Below are positions 1-12,140 of a stretch of DNA of 55,899 nucleotides, in pieces. Both the position numbers and the translations under genes were made by a program. This DNA comes from Gnetum montanum. Its lineage: Eukaryota; Streptophyta; Gnetopsida; Gnetales; Gnetaceae. The stretch covers positions 569,817 to 625,715 of the forward strand of contig MNCI01009146.1 of assembly GCA_015680685.1 (NCBI GenBank), given 5' to 3'. Positions within the stretch are counted from its first letter, which is position 1. Every line of letters starts with the position of its first letter. The notes beneath the pieces were generated by a model, which was not told the origin of the DNA, did no database searches, and was given only the letters and a program-made list of their open reading frames with translations.

Positions 1-97
1 TGGAGCAATATTGCACACTCTCAAGTTCCACAATTAATTGGAATAAATCCTTTGTTTATAGCTTTAAGGGAAATTACAAACATGTGACCAACTATAA

Positions 98-1290
98 TTG
101 GTAGCGGCTTCAAGATCAAGACATCGTTTTAGAGGTTCAACATCTATTCTTTGGGAGCAAGTTATTTATCAAATTCAAAAGAAACTCGATAAATGGAAAA
201 ATAAACTCCTCACACTTGTGGGTAAATACCTTGTTGTAAGTCCATATGCGCATCTACCCATATGTATTACTTTTTGTGTTGGACCCCCTCCCAAGCTACC
301 TACCAAAAGCTAGAACGGTTATTTCGTGACTTTATGTGATCCTCCAAGGATTCTCAGAAAGGATTTTATCGTGTTGCTTAGAGTATTGTTACTCTCCCCA
401 AGCATAAGGGTGACTTAGGCCTTTTGAACTCTTATAAGCAAGGAATTACCCTAGTTGCTAAGTGGTTGATACAACATTTAGATGCCTCTGATATTATAGG
501 GACCCTCCTCCAATTAAGGCTTCATCAAGCATTTCCTAAAATTAAGCCCTTCTAGAAAGGCATCAATTTCGTCAATTGGATCCTTTCCCCCCTCACTATC
601 ATTCTTCCTAGATCTCATGTTTTCAAAATAATTTGGAGGGCCTGGCAAATTCTACACACTCACATTAACTGGACGAATGTTAAGATCAACCCTACTATCC
701 TCTCTAGAGTGTGTCCATGGTGGTTACCTTTGTCACCCGCTCCCCTTGCTATCACAAATGCTAAGGGGGCTACCTCGTGGTATCGAAAGGGTTTCATTTC
801 ATTGAATTGTGTTAGGTTGGCTAGTCGTTGGATTTCGGGGGTCGAGTTTAACACTTTGTATGGGGAGTCGGCTGCAATGAACCATTGCCTAGTTTAGATT
901 TACTCTTTTCTCCACGGTCATTGGCAACTTGATGTTATAGTGCAAAGACTTTTTCATGGCCTTCAATGGCTTAATGGGGTAAACTCTTGCCCTACCAGCC
1001 ATCTGTCCCCTTTCGTCTCATGCATGATCCATCTGAATTCATTCAATGTTGCAATAAGTATTGGCACAAACAAGAGTCAGAAACGTTTTGGATCCCTCTC
1101 TTCCAACATATTTGGAAACTTTTGACCCTTCCTAAAATTAAGCAATTCCTCTAGTATCTCCTCCACCATGGTCTACCTATTGGAAAACGTTTAGAATATC
1201 TGGGGATTTCAAATCCCAATTGCCCTCTATGTGGTGGAAAATATGACTTTGTCCATGTATTTTGGTAATGTCCCTTTGCTCAACATGTGT
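98..1290 (+). pseudogene. L1-type LINE reverse transcriptase C-terminal fragment
   Basis: Decayed 3' end of a plant L1-like non-LTR retrotransposon. The early part (98-310) has the pattern seen after the RT core of plant LINEs: an I-x-x-K-L-x-x-W-K-x-K-L-L segment followed by G-K-Y-L-V-V. At about 1205-1285 comes a zinc-binding zf-RVT-like motif, CPLCGGKYDFVHVFW followed after a stop by CPFAQHV. Stops and frameshifts lie between these parts, so it cannot be expressed as one protein. The 5' end (endonuclease, RT core) is outside the window. I see no poly-A tail or target duplication, so the 3' boundary is uncertain. An RT-like domesticated gene fragment is less likely. Confidence 0.7.
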
Positions 1291-1295
1291 AAGGT

Positions 1296-1990
1296 CCCAT
1301 AGGAAACTTTACCCATGGTGGACATCACTTCACAAACTAGAATTCCAACATGAGTATTGAATACATAGCTACACTACCAATGAATAGAATCCCATAGGAA
1401 ACTTTGAGTGTGGTGGAGTTCAACCCTCATGTACATGCCTTTTTTTTGAGATAATTATCTAGGTGACATTGTAGTAGACCAAGCATGTATCATTTCTTTG
1501 TTAGTATTCAATTTTTTTTGGTTAAATAAAATTTGGGGCATAGAATTAGATATGATGTATAGCCTAAATATCTATGTGGCATTATTATCATTACATGTCA
1601 AGTTATAGACTTAGGTAAAATTCATTTGTCCAAGCTAAAAATTCCTAAAACATACACTATAATTTTGAAAAAATTTGAATATAAATAGAGAATGGGAATT
1701 GATTATAGAAGGAGGGAATACTGGCAATAAGGTTAGATAATATTTTTTTTGTGACCATGGCTAGCAATTAGTAAGTTATCCAACTTTTTAGATTATTTGG
1801 TAGAATGAAGACTAAGACTAAGACTAACATTGGATTAGAAATTAAATCTAAAATTTTATTCTATAAGGCCACTTTTAAGTCTGCCTCCTTAACTAGGGGT
1901 CACACATTTTAGGTCCATTCAACACCTAAGGCTAGACTTGATTAGATATTGCATAATGCAGTAGAGTTCATGAAGCATAACCATGTTCAT
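1296..1990. other. Non-coding stretch with a short direct repeat
   Basis: The 15-mer CCCATAGGAAACTTT occurs exactly at 1296-1310 and 1391-1405, each followed by a related TGGTGGA-containing stretch, so a ~95-bp segment was duplicated. The remainder to about 1990 is AT-rich and shows no convincing coding signal. It may be the 3' untranslated region of E1, but I could not find an E1 3' LTR here. Confidence 0.4.
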
Positions 1991-1999
1991 AGTTAGAGG

Positions 2000-3330
2000 A
2001 TTTGGATCATCATGTGGGTATTCAAGGTCAAATATTTGAAGTTTGATTTTAGGTTGTTCACATGTTGTATACAAATTATGTCTTTGATCATTAAGTAGAA
2101 AAGTGAACTCACTATCTTCTAATGTTGCGCAATTTTAACACTACCATTAAGATAGGCTTCAAGAACTTGATATGAACCTTCCATTTAGAAACTAAATTTT
2201 CTGGAAACCTAGGAAGCTACATATTATAAAGTAAGACCTTATCACCCCTATTAAAAGTTTTCTTCATTGTTTGAGCATCATGACAAAGTTTGGTTTGCTA
2301 TTTAATAATATGTTACTTATTAATTGCCTTGAGATATGCTTCATCAAGTTTATTTAGTTGTATAACTTGTTCTTCCATATTTAAAGACTCATCAAAGCCT
2401 ATTAATTAAGCTAAGAGTCCAAAATGATACTTAGTTTTAATAGGTAATAAAAATTGTTTTCCATATACTAGTTGGTAAGGATAGAAACTGAGGGTAGGTT
2501 GCCAAGATGTTTGATATGTGCATAAGGCATCGTTAAGTTTTCTAGACCAGTCATTTCTTCTTAAAAAGTATACCTTCGTCAATATCCTAACTATAACTCT
2601 GTTTGCATTTTGAACTTGACCATTAGTCTGTGGGTGATATAGTATTACGATTTTATGTAAAATTCCACAAGAATTCATAAGACGTGCCATAATTTTATTA
2701 AAAAAACTAAGTTCCTTGATCACTAATTAAGATTCTAGGCATGCCAAACCTTATTATAACATGTTCATGAAGAAAGAAAATTACTATTACCTCATTAGTT
2801 ATTGTAGCCTTTTCTTCAACCCATTTAGTGACATAATCAATACAGACTAGAATGTAGTAGTTTCCTTATGATGGAGGAAAAGATCCTAAGAAATAAATCC
2901 CCCATACATCAAATGGTTTAGAAACAAAGATAGGTTGTTGAAGCATTTCATGTCTTTTGGAAAGTAACCCAACCCATTGGTAGTAGTCACAAGTTTGATA
3001 AAGGAAAGTGCATCTTTAAAGAAAGTCGACCAATAAAATCCACTATTTAATACTTTTACCCTTATACATTTTCCATTAAAATTCCCTCCACCTAAATCAT
3101 CATGACACATTCTAAGTATCAATTTTTATTGCCATTCAGAAACCCATATGTGAGAAATATTATCTACACATGTTTTATATAGATAAGGTTCACTCCAAAT
3201 ATACATGTCAATCCCCCTTAAGAAACTTAGCTTTTCATGATTGTCCCAGTGAGATGAAGTTTTTAAGGTTACCAAATAGTTTGCAATGTCAGCATACCAT
3301 GGCTCTTTTTGTTGCAAATGAATAAGATTT
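2000..3330 (-). pseudogene. E1 integrase (decayed)
   Basis: Minus-strand remains of a Ty3 integrase, in order: PWYADIANYLV (about 3300), an H2C2-type region with CHDDLGGGNFNGK and G-F-Y-W (3120-3030), the start of the catalytic core around 2900-2870, and the conserved YHPQTNGQVQNANR (about 2645-2600) near the third acidic residue. The C-terminal part, with a V-S-R-K-F-like stretch, fades out by about 2000. Several frameshifts and stops separate the blocks, so no active enzyme can be made. It would have inserted the cDNA copy of E1 into the chromosome. Confidence 0.75.
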
Positions 3331-3399
3331 TCATCTGGAAATTTATCATTAAGAGAACCTAGTGTTTTGAACTCTTCTTGTAAGGCTATTAATGAAAGA

Positions 3400-4720
3400 T
3401 TGTCAGCTACAATATTTTCTCATCCTTTTTAATCATGAATTTGCAAGTCAAACTCTTAGAGTAAAAGACATCATCACATTATTCTTGAATTTTTTATTTT
3501 CTTTGTTGCTAGAAACTTAATAGCAAAGTGATCCATATATACTCAAGTATTATAACCTACAAGATAGTGTCGAAATTTATCTAGAGCATATACTATTACT
3601 AGTAGTTCTTTTTCAGTGGTGGTATAATTAATTTGAGCATTGTCCAAACTTTTGGAAATGAAATAAATAACCTTATATTTTCCATCGACTAATTATCATG
3701 ATACAACTCCTATGACTGTATTACTAGCATCACATATTAAATCAAAGGAAATTTCCTAATTTGAAGAACTCAAAATGCAAGTTTTGGTAATTCTCTCTTT
3801 AAGATTTTGAAAGGATTTCTCATAGTCATTATTCCAATGAAATGAAACCTATTCTTCAAGTAAATGATATAGTGGTTTAGAAATTTTTGAAAAATATTTA
3901 ATAAAATTCATATAATATTCCACATGTCCTAGAAAGGATTTAATACTTCAAATTTGAGTTGGTGAGGGTACGATAGTTATGAATTTTAGTTTATTTTGGT
4001 CCATTTCAATGCCCTCCCTAAAGACAACATGACCTAGAACTATCCTTTTGTAATCATGATATGAATCTTTTTCCAACTTAACTTTAGATTTTATTAAATT
4101 CATCTTTCTAACACTAATTTTAACCTATTTAACTTTGATTAAAGGAATTTCCAAATAATGAAAAATCATCCATAAAAACCTCAACAAATTATTCAAGTAT
4201 ATCAGCAAACATTGAGGCTATAACTCTTTAAAACTTGGTTGGAGCATTACATAATCCAGTTGACATTTTGCTAAATGCAAAGGTATTGAAAGGACATGTT
4301 CATGTAGTTTAATTTTGATCTTTAGTGGCTATGGCTATTTGGTTATAACCATTGAATCCATATGGGAAATAATAATATTTCCTTGTAAACATTCAAGAAT
4401 TTGATCAATGTATGATAATGGAAACTAATCTTTTCTTGTGTATTGATTTAGCTTTCTATAATCCATACATACTCACCATTTTCCATTTCTCTTAGGTACC
4501 ATTGTTATGGATCTAATGCATTTACTATCTAATATGGGATAAATTATTACCTCTGTCCATAGTTTAGGGATTTCTTCTTTCAAAATTTGTTTCAAAGTAA
4601 GGTTAAGTCTCCTAGGATGTATTTATATTGGTTTGGCTCTATCCTCTAAGTAGATATGATGCTAACATATGTTTGGAGATATTCCTTCCTTTAAATCTTC
4701 ATGAGTCTAAGCAGATGCAT
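3400..4720 (-). pseudogene. E1 reverse transcriptase and RNase H (decayed)
   Basis: Reading the minus strand from about 4600, the RT begins with H-P-I-L-D-S-x-C and TMVPKRNGKW, then CMDYRKLNQ-like and FPL-x-x-I-D-Q blocks. The thumb and connection region shows I-V-L-G-H-V-V and P-x-P-x-x-x-x-x-x-x-SFLGH (about 4050-3930). RNase H follows with CDASN (about 3735) and YTTTEKELL (about 3630), ending near ATKK at 3500. At least one stop or frameshift occurs every 100-200 bp. The YxDD centre is degraded. Confidence 0.75.
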
Positions 4721-4999
4721 CCATTTTTCTTATTAATGCATCTAGTAGCTTACCCTCTTGTTCTATTATTAATTCAGAATTTATGATTAAGGGTTTATTC
4801 ATAGCTAAAAAGATATATTTAAGGTTGGCTGGTAGTTCCTTAAGTTGGATAACACTTTATTGTAATGATTTTTCTAATGTTAATGTGTCAAATCCAAAAT
4901 CTAATGATTGATTAATTTTTTTCATGAAGTTTCTAAACTTCTTCATTGATATGAACTTTTCTCTTAATTGTTGAGAACCACTATTTCTTCATCCATAAC

Positions 5000-5540
5000 T
5001 AACATCACTAGGGCCACTTTATAAATCATTTTTACTTCTTGACAATTTTCTAAAACATTTTTATTAATGTTCAAAATGTTTAGATTGAAATTCATATTAG
5101 CAAAAGATATTTGTAGTAATGCTAAGTGACAATGAATTATGACATTAGTGGTGGCTAACCAAGGTCTTCCTAGGATAACTACAAAACAATCTAAATCATG
5201 AACCTCTAGTATGAAAAAATTAGATGATATAATCCATCCTCAACCTTAATTATGATGTTCTCCACTATTCCTAAGGATGATAATGTTGTATCATTTACCA
5301 AGGATATATTCATCTTGATATTGTTTATGTCTAAAATACCTATTTGGTAAGCTAAATTAGATAGGATGATGTTTATAATTGCTCCTAAGTTTAGTAGTGA
5401 ATTATGAAGGTATCTATCCTTAATGGTAATTGGAATGGTTAGAGTTCCATAGTCCTTGTATTTTGGTGGTAGCCTCTTTTGAATAAGATTTGTTATACAA
5501 TTTACTAAGTATACTTGTCATGGTATATTTATCTTTTTCT
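5000..5540 (-). pseudogene. E1 aspartic protease region (decayed)
   Basis: The minus-strand translation shows the pepsin-like pattern of Athila/Tat proteases. A degraded D-x-G-A motif reads LNLGAIINI at about 5400, then V-E-N-I-I-I-K-V, and the second flank VVILGRPWLATTNVI at about 5190-5150. The catalytic aspartate has become asparagine in this copy (NLGA), so the domain would be inactive even without the stops. It lies between gag and RT, as in Ty3 elements. Confidence 0.65.
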
Positions 5541-5586
5541 TTTTGATGCATAAAGTTTTAAGATACTTAACATAAAGAGGGTTTTC

Positions 5587-8230
5587 TTAGATTTCTTGAT
5601 ACAAGGGAATGTTGAGGTGTATTTCCTTAAAAATTATTTCTAAATGGTCCTGTAGATGTAGTTTTTCAGCCAATCTATTAGGGTATAATGTTGGTATATC
5701 TTGTGCCTTCTTTGATAGAAGTTCATGAGATATTAATGATGATGATGTGGAAGACAAGGATGATGATGATGATGTTAAAGGTGTGCTCACTCTATCTATT
5801 TGATCATCATCACCATATTTGTTATGTCCATCATCTTCCTCTTGTGTCTTTGGATAAGTAATGATTTGTGATGGTTCGATGAATGCTACTTTCTTTTTAG
5901 GATGCAAGGGTTACTTTTTTTACTTTTACTTTACCATTTCTTTGTGAAATTTGGTTAGGCTCAAGCTAAGATGATAGTTTTCTTCTTTCTAAATCCTAAA
6001 ATCTATTCCTAATCTTCTCTTGTAGTTCATGTAGTTCTCCTTCTATGTTGTTCATCCTTATTTTTACTTGATCATAAAGAGAGGTGTGACATCCCATTCC
6101 CGGATGTCATGACAAACTTCAAATTTATCTTATATTAGAAATTATGCATAAGAATATGGTATATCAAATATATGTAATATTTGACATTATATGTAAAGAA
6201 AATAATAGAGAAAGTACAGAAAGAAAAAGAAAAGAATGCTTTATTGTTATGGAATAGTGTATCTAGATCATGCTCCTAGAGTGTTCCTTGGGGATTTCTT
6301 CCTTTGGCATCTATCTCATTAGAGGCAATCTAGCACTACCACCATGGTTAGGCCTATAACCAGCTAGAAGGGATGGCCAGTCCACTTCCCATCCTGCTTC
6401 ACTTGGCTCCTATGACTTGCGTGGACTGGCTCTGCCACTCCATGCCAGACATGACCTCTAAGCCTAGGTATAAATTCCTTAGGTGAAACCTTCTAAGGTT
6501 ACCTCAAAAGACACATCCATTATTACAATGTACCCTTTTGGGTTTTAGGTGCAACTACCCTTTCGGGTCTTGTTATGGTAATAATAACACTTGTTATGAA
6601 TAGGCATAATCTTCATTATGAAGCAACATCATTTGGAAATGGGGATGTGACAAGAGGAGTTTCTAGTTGAAAGATAGGTTTTTAACGAATTAGATCCAAA
6701 TTTTCTTGAAGTAAAATTTCCTTGCCCATAGGTTCCCCTTCCTTGGTTTCAGTTTCAAGTTTGTTCAAACATTTTTACATATTCTTGACAATGTTCATGA
6801 CAGAAAGGTAATACAGGGTAGTTATCTAAAGTTTGTTGTTGGCTATTACATAAATCACAATAGAGTTGGTGTTGTGCCAATTTGGCACTACTCATTAATA
6901 ATTTTGTTAATTCACCTATATTCTTATTTAATGCTTTAGTTTCTTTAGATGCTTCATGCATTACATATGGATTAGACCATCATTAGCTTTGATTAACTAA
7001 GTAATCAAAGATTTCCCATCCTGCTTCAACTATGCTTTTTAAAATGTTTCCTCCATAAGGAAAATCTACATTCTACTTGCAATAAGGTAATTATCCTTCT
7101 ACAAAAACTTGAATGAGTTGATGGGGTAAAAATTCATGGTTTGGTTTCTTTCAACACAAACCTTTGAATCCATCAAAGGCTTTCTCATAATCTTCATTCT
7201 TACTTTGTGAAAAAATCATCAATTTCTTTCTAAAGAAATATAGCATTCTTTAGATACAAACTATTGTAAAAATCCATTTTAAAATTTCTCCCATGAAGTT
7301 ATAGGAATTCTAAGTGGTTGTAATGAGAAATATGCCTTATATTTAAGAGTTAATTAAATGCAACCATTTAGTGTGATCCTTGCCATGTGGTGTTAGCATA
7401 GCAATTTCTGTTTGAAAATCCATTAAGTGAGTAATTGGGTCCTTATCATTCGTTCCTCTAAAGATGGGTAATAGCTAAATACTTTTGACTTTGACATCCC
7501 CACTAGGGAGATGTACTAAAGGTCCTTGTGGAATATAGATGATTCCTTAATTTAATAATTCACCTATAATTACACCTAATCTAAGAGGAAATTAATTTCC
7601 TTAGAACTATAGAAAGGAGGGTATTTGGCTAGATGTAAAGGGTCATGTGTTAGATGGTGAGGGTCAAAATGTTGAAGTGCTCATGAGAATTCCTACATCT
7701 AGACCACTTACCCATGTTTGAGTTGGATGACTAGATCTAACCCCCATCGTAAAAGTTAAAAATGACATTGAGAAGAAAGGTTCCAAATTATTAACATGTG
7801 TGCCACTTATATTGCTAAATGGAACTTATTTCCCTATATAATTAGCACTAATATTTGATGAAAAAACCTGAGACCATTGGCTTTATCCATCATCTAATCC
7901 TACATGAGTTGTCTCAAAGTGAGATTCCATTGGCTTAAAGAGAGGATTACCAATTAACGCTAAATTATACCATTCTAATTTTGTAGGCTTTTCTTCATTT
8001 TTTGGTGTATTGATCAACAACTTGGTTTTAAATTTTTCTTTACTATTTTGAGTTGCTTGTGGTTTCTTAAGTTTATGTTTGTCTAAAGTAGGAGAATCTA
8101 GAGGACTTTTTCCTTATAATTTTTTAAATCTCCATCTTTCAAAGAGATGGATTTGTCTACAATATCTCTCTTGTATCTATTAGTTACTATCCTTTTTGGA
8201 TGGATTCTCATAGGTCTTAGTGTTACTTTA
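5587..8230 (-). pseudogene. E1 gag region and acidic linker (interrupted by a solo LTR)
   Basis: Minus-strand gag remains. At 6961-6755 the frame contains CDLCNSQQQTLDNYP followed by CHEHCQEY, a cysteine/histidine cluster like that in Athila gag C-termini. Just upstream (7060-6970) is GGNILKSIVEAGWEIFDYL, a conserved gag stretch. At 5907-5587 there is an acidic, serine-rich segment (EEDDGH, DDDQ and a run of Ser/Leu) linking gag to protease. The N-terminal gag (7060-8230) is visible only in short pieces. The solo LTR at 6085-6652 splits the region. Confidence 0.55.
6085..6652. mobile_element. 568-bp solo LTR with 5-bp target duplication
   Basis: The insert begins TGTGACATCCC and ends GGGATGTGACA, so it has TG...CA ends inside an 11-bp inverted repeat. 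The five bases AGAGG precede it (6080-6084) and follow it (6653-6657). A TATA-like TATAAAT lies at 6469-6475 on the plus strand. Two small hairpins sit at 6532-6543 (ACCC-TTTT-GGGT) and 6557-6568 (ACCC-TTTC-GGGT). No coding region or second terminal repeat is present. This fits a solo LTR left after recombination between the two LTRs of a parent element; a small non-autonomous element is the alternative. Confidence 0.8.
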
Positions 8231-8239
8231 TCTTGTTTA

Positions 8240-9180
8240 TGTTTAGTTCCAATCATTTATTATTTAATTAACATAAACATATGGAAAATATTAAAGTAAA
8301 CAATAAACTTGAAGTCCACACCCCACATTCATTTAAATACAAATTGAAAGGAATCTAGAGATTTTAACAATTATTATACTTGTTTCTAATCGATTCTTTT
8401 TCAAAAGCATATAAATAAATATTTTAAATGTAATAAAATAATTAAAATACCAAAACTTAGATTTTGATAGATTTCAAAGAAAATAAATTTTCTTTCTCTT
8501 TTTCTTCAATCATGAAATCTATTGTAAGGGTTTAGATAATTACTTGGATCTTCTGGATTTTGCTTGATGATGTCCCCTATATTATGAACCTAGAAATGTA
8601 AATCTCTTTGTGTGTTTCATTATTCCACACAAGAGGGATCTGATTTAACTTTTTGTCTAAGTTTGAATTTATAAATGTTGCATTTGGAAGAAAAATTTTT
8701 ACTCAAAGATATTTAGATTTAAACTTGTAGATTTGCAATTTTTAAATCAACATTTCTAAATTTAAATTTCTAAATCTAAACTTAAAGATAAAAATTTTTA
8801 AATTTTATTTTTTTAGATCTAAGATTTTCAAATTTGAGCTTTTAAATATGATTTCTTAGATTTAAAATTTTAGATTAGAAAGTTTCAAATCTAATATGTC
8901 AAATCTAATTTTTAGAATTTAAAATTTCAAGATCTCAATCTAAAATTTTCAGATTTTATTTTTTAGATTTGATTGCTCAAATATAAAATTTTTAGATTTG
9001 ATTTTTCAAAGAAAAATAAAAAAATTACAACAATAAATTAAACTAAAAAAATTGAAGACAAAGAAGAAATAAAAATCTACTCTACTAATATTCAAGAAAA
9101 ATCTAATCAAGCTATTCTAAGGAAAAAGAAAATACTGACAAAGTGTAAACCATTATTCTAAGTAATCAAATACAACTTAC
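8240..9180. other. E1 leader: AT-rich, no gene seen
   Basis: This lies between the E1 primer site and gag. From about 8640 to 9010 it is built of loosely repeated words such as TTTAGATTT, AAATTTTTA and AGATTTAAAATTTT, a low-complexity A/T mosaic. I see no open frame or structured element. Confidence 0.4.
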
Positions 9181-9181
9181 C

Positions 9182-9199
9182 TCCTTGGCAACCATGCCA
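9182..9199 (-). promoter_or_regulatory. E1 primer-binding site, tRNA-Asp-like
   Basis: The minus strand reads TGGCATGGTTGCCAAGGA. By eye this matches 13 of 18 bases of the complement of the plant tRNA-Asp 3' end, the usual primer site of Athila/Tat-group elements. It lies three bases inside the putative LTR end at 9203. It fixes the element's orientation and the position of its 5' LTR. Confidence 0.6.
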
Positions 9200-9202
9200 A
9201 AA

Positions 9203-9787
9203 TGATGAGTTCTTGTATAGTTAGATTGGTTATGTTATTAGTTCATTACCTCATATATGACTAACTTGAATGTCAAACTGTTGAAGGTAAGCCTGGGTGA
9301 TTCAAGTACTTAAAAGTAATGAAAAACCCAAGAGTTTATTACCTTTTTCCTTGACATCATAACTTCTCCCTCAATCAATATCTATCACCTATCGATTATT
9401 GGTACATCCACATAACATGATTGCTTTCTAACATAAATTAAAAATATGCAAGGACTTCAACCTCTCTTTCATTAAAATGAAATGATATTTGTACAAGCTT
9501 TATAGCCTTAACTCATACAAAGATAATGAAAAAATGTCTAGAAAGTATTTCCAACTTTGATCATACAAATGAAATAAGAACAATAATACAAGAATGGAAA
9601 GAGAAGTGGGAAAAATCAATAATATCCTTAAGGGAATGAACAATCAAGTAGAAGGGAAACATAGATCTTAGAATATATCCTATAGTATTAGGAATAACAA
9701 AGCTCAACATCTCAATTTATACAAATTATGGATCCAATTAATGGAGAGACAATGACCATCAATGAATGTTAAAAGTCTTCACCTACT
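9203..9787 (-). repeat. E1 5' LTR, partial
   Basis: On the plus strand this starts TGATGAGTTC directly after the primer site, so on the minus strand the LTR ends ...CATCA. The sequence runs to 9787, where the E2 LTR begins. No matching 3' copy is visible near 1300-2400, so the boundary rests on the primer site alone. No gene is seen. Confidence 0.45.
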
Positions 9788-11636
9788 TGTGGCATCCAAA
9801 AATGTTGGTGATTGGAACACTAAGAGGTCTACAGGCATACATCCTAACCTGGTATCTGTGGGAGGGCCATGCTAAGAGCAACAGAAATGAGGTTCCCTAA
9901 ATGGTCTAGTCGATCAGACAAGGACTTATGTGGTATCACAATAACCATTTGCAAATAGAGTTTTTAGCAAGAACGAAAGGTTATGTAGCATGAATATTTA
10001 AATGCATATTGATAAAATAAAGTAAAAAATTAATGCTGAGAAACTTGAAATAAAATGCTAAAAATATAGAGCTAGAGTTTGGGGATGGAGAAATGCACTG
10101 CTTGGAGGACAAGGCATATAACATTTGATTAAACAATGCGTGAAACTAGTACGTGGTGTCAGATAGGCATAATGGTAGCATGATAGTCTGGTCAGTCTTT
10201 GGGATGGCACAGATGTGGTGCTGGCAGCTATCAAAGGGGCTAAACCTACTGGGTTGATGGTTGTCACGCTATGGAGGTGTAAGGGGAACGGTGTCATAGC
10301 ACTTATCCAAGTGTCAAGCTCATTTGCTTAGGTGAGAGAGTAACGAAGATGCTAAGGATGCTCAATGCTTAAAATTATTTTTTCCAACCAATCCTTTGGC
10401 TCACCAAAAAACCCTTAAAATGCTAATTGCTGGGGTATTTATAGGGCTAGGGTTGGCATGAGGGATAGACTAAATGCCACATGGCCTAGGTCTCATGTGG
10501 AATAAATGTGGACAAGTCATGTTGATTTGTCATGCTCAAGATGTCAAGCTTTGAGTGTCAAGCTTCATAAGATAGGAATGGGAACCTAGATATTGCCACA
10601 CTATGACAACATTTCCCAAACTACATGTGCTAGAGTTTGAAGGACCACCATGTACCTACAAAAAATGCCAAAAAAATGCAATTTGGAGTCTTACGCTTCG
10701 GGACTATGTCTTTCCTCTTCTTTAAGTAGGGTCAAGCGTTGGAACAACTTTGCAAATCAATGGAGGATGCAACATTGAGACAAACTACTAATCTTGGCTT
10801 CTAGAGGGATGCTGGAGATAAAATAAAGGTCAATGTCGAGTTCTGGGAGCTTCTGGAGGCATTTGGAGGCATTTCCCATGTGTCACATTGTCTACGCTAC
10901 TTAGCGTGAGGGAGCGTAGTGTGAACACTTAGAAAAATTTTGTCATTTTAGCCTATCATGATTTGCTACATTGTATAGCATAGCAGAGTGTAGCACTAAT
11001 ATTTTGATGAATTTCTCAAAAATTTGTAAAGTTTCTTTGTGGCATGCTCATCACACTTTCAGGATTGGTAATCTTGGTAGCCCAAAAATTGCCAAATGCA
11101 TCTTCGTTGTCCAGATAGCTTGATAAATCCGTATCCAACACTTTGAAAAATTTTGGCCCTACAACCTATGTCATGCTAGCTATGCAGTGTAGCATAGCAG
11201 AGCATGACAAGCCTAAAGATGGGAAATTTGCCAAACTATCATTTCCCTGCTGAACATCCTCTGACAGACTCTAGCCGAGCACCTAGGTGGACTGTCACCT
11301 GGGACATGTGTCAAGGTAGTCAAGCTAGAGAGCGTAGTGAGCTTGATAGTATGGGAGAGAAAATTTGTCAGATTGTTTGGTCCATTTCAAGTGACTTTTA
11401 ACTGCTTCTAGCTTGACATTTATGTAGATTAGCCTTGGAACTGTGTGCTACGCTGGTTGTGTTGGAGAGCATAGCAGGAAGACTTAGAAAAATTTTGTAG
11501 AAATGTAGGATTTCCAATGTGCTATTTTGTCTACACCACACAGTGTGACACCAAACTTAGAAAAATTTTGCTCAAGTTTTGACACTTAGAAAAATCTAGC
11601 ATCGAATTGCAGGAACTCAAACTTAGTGGTGTTTCA
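9788..11636 (-). repeat. E2 3' LTR
   Basis: It starts TGTGGCATCC and ends GGTGTTTCA on the plus strand, aligning with the E5 LTR ends (TGTAATGACG and GGTGTTTCA). Internal landmarks are shared, for example GAGGGCCATGCTA near 9870 and a TAGTCGATCAGACAAGGAC stretch near 9908. At about 1.85 kb it is 300 bp longer than the E5 LTRs. It holds several TACGCTAC / GTAGCGTA-type inverted words at 10890-11190 and 11440-11470. Confidence 0.75.
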
Positions 11637-11650
11637 TAGGCCCCTCTTTG
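11637..11650 (-). promoter_or_regulatory. E2 polypurine tract
   Basis: The minus strand reads AAAGAGGGGCCTA immediately before the LTR start TGAAACACC. The same purine tract precedes the E5 3' LTR. It is the expected primer for plus-strand DNA synthesis. Confidence 0.7.
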
Positions 11651-11893
11651 CTGATGCCTGGTGGATTGACCTAAGAGACATCGACAAAGAATATAAAACA
11701 CCACAATGAACATGGCATCAACATCATTTGTCAGTGNTAGAATGCTTGTGAGATGGTCGATGTAAGGTTGGACCAATCATGAGATAACAACTGTGCCATT
11801 TGACTTGGACACTTGGCTTGTTCCATTTCCCTTTTGCTTGTATTTTTTCTTTTTCTTTTTCATGTTTTTCATCTTTTTTTTTTGGATTTTTGT

Positions 11894-12140
<247 letters not shown>

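Larger units (their letters stand above)
1990..9787 (-). mobile_element. E1: degenerate Athila/Tat-like Ty3 (gypsy) retrotransposon
   Basis: On the minus strand the order is 5' LTR (9203 upward), primer-binding site (9182-9199), leader, gag (about 8230-5590), protease (5540-5000), RT and RNase H (4720-3400) and integrase (3330-2000). This is the Ty3 order, with integrase last. The PWYADIANYLV stretch before the integrase zinc region and the ILGRPWLAT protease ending resemble Athila/Tat-group elements. The element is heavily mutated, holds a solo LTR at 6085-6652, and its 5' LTR is cut at 9787 by E2. No 3' LTR is visible. Confidence 0.75.

Noticed and set aside
1300-2000. A 3' LTR for E1
   Set aside because: I found no sequence resembling the 9203-9787 LTR start (TGATGAGTTCTTG) in this region.
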